From Spirochaetia bacterium UBA6919 (GTDB taxonomy: Bacteria > Spirochaetota > UBA6919), in NCBI GenBank assembly GCA_002450905.1, contig DKAT01000003.1, positions 1 to 21,443 of the forward strand: a stretch of 21,443 bases of DNA, given 5' to 3'. Positions 17,001-21,443 of this stretch are shown here, piece by piece; the stretch's first letter is position 1; the number at the start of each line of letters is the position of its first letter. A program made the position numbers and the translations under genes. The notes beneath the pieces were generated by a model. The model was not told where the DNA came from, ran no database searches, and saw nothing but the letters and a program-made list of their open reading frames with translations.

Positions 17001-17870
17001 TCCTTGATTCAAAGAGATTTTTACGCGATATTGATCTATATAGAATACTTTTTTATCCCTGTGACTCAATAATAATTTGTCATTTATCCAGATTTTAATT
17101 CCGTCACTTGCCCCTATATGAAGAATCAGCTTTTGATGTTTATTTGAATGGATATAAGTTACACCGTAAGCGATAACACCTTTATTTGGATAGAATAGAT
17201 TTTTTAAGTTAATTGAACCATCAGTTGCTTTGACAATCGGTTTTTTAAATTGTATCAAGCCTCTCTTTACTTTATATTTCAATGAATAGTTAATAGTTGT
17301 TTCTGGAATATAAGGCTTGTTAAAACCTGAATGATTATCATTTTGAAAAGGTCCAATAAATCTCCACTTTGTAAGCCAGTTTAACTTATTAAACATTGTA
17401 CTGCTCAATGAAAATTGACCATTATCCCGATAGAGATGTCCAAGGTAATATAATAAAAGATTTTTGATGTCATGATATTTTGTAATTTTATAAAGATTTA
17501 AAAAACTATTGATAACCATATTACGATACTTTTTTTCATGGATACTGCGATAAATCTTTTCTATATAGAAGAAATTCAATGGATGATCCATTTTTAACAT
17601 ATCCAAAAGCTGAACTATTACTTTTTTATCATGTCCTTTAATCTCATACAAACGTACAGCCAATTCATGAGCTTTATAATTATGTCTAGACATAGATAAT
17701 GCTTTTTGTATTAATTGAAGGGCTGTATCATTATTTGATTGATCAAATGATTTCCAAGCTAAACGCACATGATCTTGTGTGAAAGAATTGTGTGCATTTA
17801 ATGAATGGGTATAAGTCAGTGTAGTTAATAATAAAAAAAATAATATGAATATTTTTATAGTGTGGTTCAT
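14091..17870 (-). CDS. Exported TPR protein with DUF3857 and transglutaminase-like domains
   Basis: Large (1259 residues) exported protein of unproven function. A signal peptide covers about 1-26. Helical repeats (about 32-165) precede a beta-rich region with WRFIGPF (169-175) and a PA14-like or carbohydrate-binding-like sandwich (about 235-318, SDGIKIWINDKLLLSH). TPR-like helices fill about 370-650. The DUF3857 domain (about 680-855) follows, then a transglutaminase-like fold with an apparently complete triad: Cys 949 in FGDCKDKG, His 991 in TNHIITY and Asp 1009 in FFTDSTSEF. The C-terminal 200 residues form the beta-rich extension usual after this pair. Such proteins are proposed to act at the cell envelope, but substrates are not known. 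The start at 17870 is the only one that preserves the signal peptide, though no Shine-Dalgarno is visible. It lies 21 bases behind pabB and is probably co-transcribed. Confidence 0.85.
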   Translation of the reverse strand: MNHTIKIFILFFLLLTTLTYTHSLNAHNSFTQDHVRLAWKSFDQSNNDTALQLIQKALSMSRHNYKAHELAVRLYEIKGHDKKVIVQLLDMLKMDHPLNFFYIEKIYRSIHEKKYRNMVINSFLNLYKITKYHDIKNLLLYYLGHLYRDNGQFSLSSTMFNKLNWLTKWRFIGPFQNDNHSGFNKPYIPETTINYSLKYKVKRGLIQFKKPIVKATDGSINLKNLFYPNKGVIAYGVTYIHSNKHQKLILHIGASDGIKIWINDKLLLSHRDKKVFYIDQYRVKISLNQGWNKILLKSARGNRHRSVANEWKVSLRLTNLDSSLCSGLFQSDKIHLFRQDSNPINLLFTKHEIYLNPPKQILNYLNTLKLKDKYFYLSYYYYNKNLLNQAIKYFENTYNLKNKNTYYYNFIGRIYISNQNWGKGLSSFKQALQLHKNNFQSQVEIMKYYFHHSMYDRCFEILNRLIIVNNKNYTLLKYLILYYNYKKWNIEAYNTALKMVTSFPHSSEAYFLLANQYLKLSQIQSAMVNYYKSIKYNHNNVKSREKLFEIYLNKSIYNRAYQQLKSLIFLNPTSIRYRLMLAEYYLQRKLYKKTIETLFHLHKINQQNPQIYRQLGKTYALIGNKHLSIYYYNKALFYQPENSKLREYIQYLNPKKNLFFQQNILPESDIKKIIQSAPKIGTYPDARGVILLKRKLIQIFNNGSYNYLYHIIIQISNKEGIRYYKQINIPKKIDKLLKAVTIQTNGEEQDVTVFRRGKISFPSLQVGSIIEYKFIIEKRSGEWIDDHFYTKYYFQSTDPVLRSDLVFSIPKNKYHKIFLSDQSIHQTRSLINGNYHYHLSSQNNDQIQREPYRPPFEEISKFVMVTTIPSWGVLIKWHQSLITDQFEVDQPIKNKVKQLVKNLTNPIDKIKAIYYYVSNKIYYLENDVGIFGKLPNRCPEIFSNKFGDCKDKGTLFIAMLKEIGITAYYAAIRTNDSGQLIKDIPASQTNHIITYIPKQKDIPKGFFTDSTSEFYPFQYLRPDSQGVWAIILMGNNFKLVRTPVYPASKTISIDNYFIEFQNNKDLSVKALHKAQGLYAQRIRKNYKLRYKRNEFLEKKYNKFFGGISNLKSYFTPLYNMNIPVKIRSRFIVKDYIKVLQSKIYLQMFHSFDLSSILTSKENRKYDILFQYGIKKRINQKIKFPKGYIIDTLPKPFSFHINKIFSMKIDYQIINGYILVLKELTIERGHIKKSDYHKLKNYCRLADRSEKTTIIFKPIN

Positions 17871-17891
17871 AGAATATAGTTTTAAGATATA

Positions 17892-19337
17892 TTAAAAATT
17901 ATATAGAAAAGAGCTTTTAGTGAGGGTCTCCATGAATTCCTTTTCAGGATCAGAGTCATAGACGATACCTCCACCTACTTGAAAATATATATATTTATCT
18001 TTATAAAGTAAAGTTCTTATCATAACATTGAGATCCATAGACTGATGAAAGCTGATATAACCCATATTACCCATGAATATAGAGCGATTGAACTCTTCAA
18101 TATCTGTTAAAATCTCAACAGAACGCTTTTTTGGGCATCCTGTAATAGATCCTGCAGGAAACACACTCTGGATTAAATCAATCAAATCATAATCTGAATC
18201 AAGTTTAGAACAAATCTCTCCAATCATTTGATGAACTGATTCATATGTCTCGACTGTCTTTAAATTCTTTACCTGAACAGAACCATATTCACTAACTTTG
18301 CCAATATCATTTCTCATTAAGTCGATAATCATTAATAACTCAGCATTATCCTTTTCAGAATTATAAAGATCCTCAATGAGTATTTTGTCATCCTTTGCTG
18401 AAGTACCACGGGGACGGGTACCTTTCATTGGCTGTACTATAATATTTTTTTTGGAACAGGAAACAAGTCTTTCAGGTGAGAAAGATAATATTTTAAACGA
18501 TGATAGGTTCAAGAATCCAGAGAATAGTGTTGGATGTTTAATAGTCCTATATAGGAATAGATTCCCAGTATCACCTTGAAAATCAATTTTACTACGGTAA
18601 GTAAGATTTGCTTGATAGATATCACCCTTTGATATAAGGTATTTTATACTCTTGATATGGTTGTAATACTCTTGCTTAGAAAGAAAGGATTGCATTGCAT
18701 TCAAATTAATTACTTCAGTACTATAAAATAATAATGATAGGTTATCAAAATTCCTTATTAAATGCTTTTCCCAATAATTGAGATTCTCAAAAGCTTTGTG
18801 AGAAATAAGATTGCTTATATTCTTATCAAAATGAATTGCTGAGAGATATGCACTCCCAGTTTGATGATTATAGATATATATCACATCATAAAATATCCAT
18901 ATAGCTTCAGGAATATCTATTGATCTATTAGGGTAATTTTTAAGATCATAAATGCTTTCAACGATGTCATAACTAAAATATCCAATTCCACCCGAAAGAA
19001 AGGGAATATCAATTGATGTAGAATCCATTCTGCATGTCTTTAAAAATCTTTTTAAACAACTAAATATGTCCCCATCAATATCTGTAGATTCAAATAAATC
19101 ATTATTCCTCATTTGGGCTTCTAAAACAATCTTATCATGATCTTTTTTTTGTATAAAAATAATTACTGGAGAAAGTCCAATAAAAGAAAAATGGCTATTA
19201 TTCTTATTCATAGGACTTTTTAAATAACATGTCCACGGAACATCTTTTTGAATACGGAAAACGTCATCAGGCAATATATCAATTTTCCTAAGTATTGGCT
19301 TAATCTTCTTTTCTTGCTCAAACAAATAAGGTATCAT
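17892..19337 (-). CDS. pabB: Aminodeoxychorismate synthase component I
   Basis: Converts chorismate, with ammonia from the PabA amidotransferase, to 4-amino-4-deoxychorismate for folate synthesis. The 481 residues show the chorismate-binding fold: the N-terminal region with FLSGGIGYFSYD (113-124), ISKGDIYQANLT (235-246), SPERL (287-291), PMKGTRPRG (303-311), ELLMIIDLMRND (333-344), FPAGSITGCPKKR (393-405) and GNMGYIS (423-429). The lysine in PMKGT (Lys 305) distinguishes PabB from anthranilate synthase TrpE, which has Ala there. There is no trpE-like operon context. No Shine-Dalgarno precedes the ATG. The pabA and pabC genes are not in the window. It is divergent from ispG across 101 bases and is followed by the TPR/transglutaminase gene. 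Confidence 0.92.
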   Translation of the reverse strand: MIPYLFEQEKKIKPILRKIDILPDDVFRIQKDVPWTCYLKSPMNKNNSHFSFIGLSPVIIFIQKKDHDKIVLEAQMRNNDLFESTDIDGDIFSCLKRFLKTCRMDSTSIDIPFLSGGIGYFSYDIVESIYDLKNYPNRSIDIPEAIWIFYDVIYIYNHQTGSAYLSAIHFDKNISNLISHKAFENLNYWEKHLIRNFDNLSLLFYSTEVINLNAMQSFLSKQEYYNHIKSIKYLISKGDIYQANLTYRSKIDFQGDTGNLFLYRTIKHPTLFSGFLNLSSFKILSFSPERLVSCSKKNIIVQPMKGTRPRGTSAKDDKILIEDLYNSEKDNAELLMIIDLMRNDIGKVSEYGSVQVKNLKTVETYESVHQMIGEICSKLDSDYDLIDLIQSVFPAGSITGCPKKRSVEILTDIEEFNRSIFMGNMGYISFHQSMDLNVMIRTLLYKDKYIYFQVGGGIVYDSDPEKEFMETLTKSSFLYNF

Positions 19338-19438
19338 CGCTAATAATATAGCAAATTCAACAGAAAATGTTTAAAAAAGTAGACGTTATCAAGAATGTGT
19401 TTTATCTTTAAATTTAAAAATAAATTGAGGTTTATCAC

Positions 19439-20503
19439 TTGCGTCAAAACTTAATACATAGAAAACAGACCCGCAAAATAAAGCTGGGTAATATATATAT
19501 AGGTGGGGATGCTCCAATCTCCATTCAATCCATGACCACTACGGATACTAAAAATGTTTCCGCCACTGTACAACAAATCAAGGAGCTTGAAGAGGTGGGT
19601 TGTGATATTGTCCGTATCGCTGTCCCTAATATGAAAGCGGCAAAGGTCGTCCATCAAATCAAAGAAAATATCAAAATACCACTAATTGCAGATATCCACT
19701 TCGATTATCGCCTTGCTCTTGAATCAATAAATCAGGGTGTCGATGGGCTTCGCCTGAATCCAGGAAATATCCAGAGACGAGATAAAGTGGCTGCTATTGT
19801 AGAAGAGGCAAGAAAGAAAGATCTACCCATAAGAATTGGTGTCAATGGAGGATCAGTGGATCGCGAGAAGTATCCCATTTTATCCCCAGAGAGTCTTGTC
19901 GATTCAGCCCTTGAACATATAAAAATCCTTGAAGAGTTAAATTATTATAATATAAAAGTTTCCCTAAAAGCTACTGATGTCCCAATGACCATAGCCAGCT
20001 ATCAATTGATGTCTCAAAAAAGAGATTATCCTCTCCATTTAGGTGTAACAGAAGCTGGAACAAAATTTACTGGATCTATTAAAAGTTCTATCGGAATAGG
20101 TGCTCTATTAGCATTAGGAATAGGAGATACTTTCAGGGTTTCTTTAACGGCACCTCCTACTGAAGAAATCAAAGTAGGAAAGGAAATCTTGAAATCCCTG
20201 CATATCATTGACGAAGGAATCGAGTGTATATCCTGTCCAACCTGTGGAAGATGTGAAATTGATGTTATTGGTATCACAGAGAAGGTTGAAAGCGAAATTG
20301 CCAAATTAAATAAAAAGGTTAAAGTCGCTGTCATGGGCTGTATCGTCAATGGGCCTGGTGAGTCAAAAGATGCAGATATCGGTATATCAGGTGGTAAAGG
20401 AATTGGTGTATTATTTAAAAATGGTGTCGAAGTAAAACGGATACCAGAAAAGGATTTAGTTGAAGTTCTTGTTACTGAAGTCAGAAACTTTCCGGATAAA
20501 TAA
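19439..20503 (+). CDS. ispG: 4-hydroxy-3-methylbut-2-en-1-yl diphosphate synthase
   Basis: Penultimate step of the MEP isoprenoid pathway: a 4Fe-4S enzyme that reduces MEcPP to HMBPP. The 354 residues are the short two-domain bacterial form: a TIM barrel (SIQSMTTTDT 28-37, ADIHFDYRLAL 84-94, GLRLNPGNI 103-111) and the C-terminal cluster domain with SCPTCGR (Cys 266, Cys 269) and GCIVNGPGE (Cys 301, Glu 308), the four expected cluster ligands. The start is TTG: the N-terminus matches the family, and TGAGG at 19426-19430 lies eight bases upstream, while no suitable ATG exists. The stop overlaps the ATG of larE by one base, indicating translational coupling. Confidence 0.97.
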   Translation: MRQNLIHRKQTRKIKLGNIYIGGDAPISIQSMTTTDTKNVSATVQQIKELEEVGCDIVRIAVPNMKAAKVVHQIKENIKIPLIADIHFDYRLALESINQGVDGLRLNPGNIQRRDKVAAIVEEARKKDLPIRIGVNGGSVDREKYPILSPESLVDSALEHIKILEELNYYNIKVSLKATDVPMTIASYQLMSQKRDYPLHLGVTEAGTKFTGSIKSSIGIGALLALGIGDTFRVSLTAPPTEEIKVGKEILKSLHIIDEGIECISCPTCGRCEIDVIGITEKVESEIAKLNKKVKVAVMGCIVNGPGESKDADIGISGGKGIGVLFKNGVEVKRIPEKDLVEVLVTEVRNFPDK

Positions 20504-21318
20504 TGCTAACTCAAGATCTTTTAAAACATGATCTTCAAATAAAATACAATCATCTGAAAGAAACAATAAGAAGTTATTCCAGTGTGATCATAGGATTCTC
20601 TGGAGGAGTCGATTCAAGTCTCTTGGCCAAAGTATCTTTCGACGAGTTAAAGGAGAAATCCTTGGCTGTCATTGGTAAATCTCCATCCTACCCATCCAGA
20701 GAAGAAGATCTGGCAATCGATTTAGCCAACAAAATTGGTATAAAGTATCAAATTATCAATACAGAAGAGCTAAATAATGAATCATATCTGAAGAATCAAG
20801 GGGACCGTTGTTATTATTGTAAATCCGAGTTGTATTCCAAACTGACACAAATAAAAAAAGATTTAAACTATACTGCGATCTTGGACGGTACAAATATATC
20901 AGACTTGAGAGATATTCGTCCAGGTTTGAAAGCAACTGAGGAGCTGGAAATAAAAAAACCTCTTATCGATTGTAACTTTACCAAAGAAGATATCCGGAAT
21001 TTATCAAGATATCTGGGGCTTCCCAACTGGGATAAACCATCCTTTGCCTGTTTATCCTCACGTTTCCCTATAGGATCCTTCATTACAATCGATGGATTAA
21101 ATAGAATAGATAAGGGAGAACAAGTATTATACGATATGGGATTCAGACAGTTTCGACTGAGATATCATGGTGATTTAGCCCGTATTGAACTTCTGGAAAA
21201 GGATTTTCAACTTATAGTGGATAATCATTTACGAAACCGTATCACAACATCCTTATCTGAACTAGGTTTTAGATACATAACAATTGATCTGAGGCCATAC
21301 ATAGAAATAAAACAATAA
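20503..21318 (+). CDS. larE: ATP-dependent sacrificial sulfur transferase LarE
   Basis: In nickel-pincer cofactor synthesis LarE adenylylates the pyridinium dicarboxylate mononucleotide and donates sulfur from one of its own cysteines. The 271 residues fit the family. The PP-loop SGGVDSS (33-39) binds ATP. DRCYYCKSELY (101-111) and FACLSSRFPIG (181-191) are typical LarE signatures. Cys 183 in ACLSSR corresponds to the sacrificial cysteine (Cys 176 in Lactiplantibacillus). I see no extra Cys nearby that would indicate the cluster-containing LarE type, but this is a weak negative. The ATG overlaps the ispG stop (TAATG) and has no Shine-Dalgarno, so translation probably depends on ispG. larA, larB and larC are absent from the window. 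A related PP-loop role is the main alternative. Confidence 0.88.
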   Translation: MLTQDLLKHDLQIKYNHLKETIRSYSSVIIGFSGGVDSSLLAKVSFDELKEKSLAVIGKSPSYPSREEDLAIDLANKIGIKYQIINTEELNNESYLKNQGDRCYYCKSELYSKLTQIKKDLNYTAILDGTNISDLRDIRPGLKATEELEIKKPLIDCNFTKEDIRNLSRYLGLPNWDKPSFACLSSRFPIGSFITIDGLNRIDKGEQVLYDMGFRQFRLRYHGDLARIELLEKDFQLIVDNHLRNRITTSLSELGFRYITIDLRPYIEIKQ

Positions 21319-21377
21319 TTTTATAATTTTGAGTCTAATCTGACAATTTTTTGATATACAAATGAATGGTACCTGAT

Positions 21378-21404
21378 CCGGTTGGTGGGCGGAGTCGAAC
21401 CAAC
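21378..21404. other. GC-rich patch with tRNA T-arm-like sequence and inverted repeat
   Basis: Read on the minus strand, 21399-21383 gives TTCGACT followed by CCGCCCACCA, the look of a T-loop and CCA end, and GGTAGAG lies further in near 21440. However, only six bases lie between the T-loop and the apparent discriminator base, where a tRNA needs twelve, and the T-stem GTTGG/CCGCC is mismatched. GTTGGT (21381-21386) and ACCAAC (21399-21404) form a perfect inverted repeat. It could be a tRNA remnant, part of another structured RNA running off the window, or chance. Confidence 0.3.
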
Positions 21405-21443
21405 ATTTATAAATATCTAATATCTTTTAGGGACTCTACCCTT

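Noticed and set aside
17892..19337. Anthranilate synthase component I (TrpE) or isochorismate synthase
   Set aside because: PMKGTRPRG with Lys 305 is the PabB form, and no trp or menaquinone genes adjoin it.

Overview
The window is AT-rich DNA (roughly 30% G+C by eye, not counted) from a bacterium with a Gram-negative-type envelope: it encodes exported and polytopic membrane proteins, MEP-pathway isoprenoid synthesis (IspG), a bacterial-type ProRS, a nitrogen-type PTS enzyme I and a type I glutamine synthetase. I cannot fix the phylum from sequence alone. There are no phage, transposon, CRISPR or plasmid genes and no recognisable defence island. It reads as a chromosomal segment of twelve protein genes in small, changing transcription units.

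Layout. 1-4258 (+): proS from a TTG start, then a 774-residue polyferredoxin membrane protein that looks like NapH fused to a NapG/MauM-type ferredoxin. 4497-6731 (+): an exported protein with two copies of an unusual CBM48-like domain (GSFNNW/GTFNNW) separated and followed by very acidic Lys/Glu/Asp/Ser tracts. 6760-7692 (-): eight CxxC pairs followed by a DA1-like peptidase region whose HExxH zinc motif is lost. 7931-10297 (+): ptsP (GAF plus enzyme I). 10294-12039 (-): etfB-etfA, converging on ptsP with overlapping stop codons. 12284-13714 (+): glnA, preceded by an excellent sigma-54 promoter and followed by a strong intrinsic terminator. 14091-19337 (-): pabB, then a 1259-residue exported TPR/DUF3857/transglutaminase protein. 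19439-21318 (+): ispG (TTG start) and larE, overlapping by one base. The last 65 bases hold a short GC-rich patch with a tRNA T-arm-like sequence that does not fold as a normal tRNA.

How the parts relate. ptsP and the sigma-54-type glnA promoter both point to regulated nitrogen metabolism (PTS-Ntr and RpoN control), although they are not in one operon. EtfAB and the NapH/NapG-like protein are electron-transfer components whose partners lie outside the window. LarE makes the nickel-pincer cofactor of lactate racemase-type enzymes, but no larA, larB or larC is visible.

Most worth a second look: the duplicated CBM48-like protein with an insertion inside each domain; the zinc-ribbon/DA1-like pseudopeptidase; the NapH-NapG fusion; and the sigma-54 glnA promoter. 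I did not find a clearly new multi-gene system.
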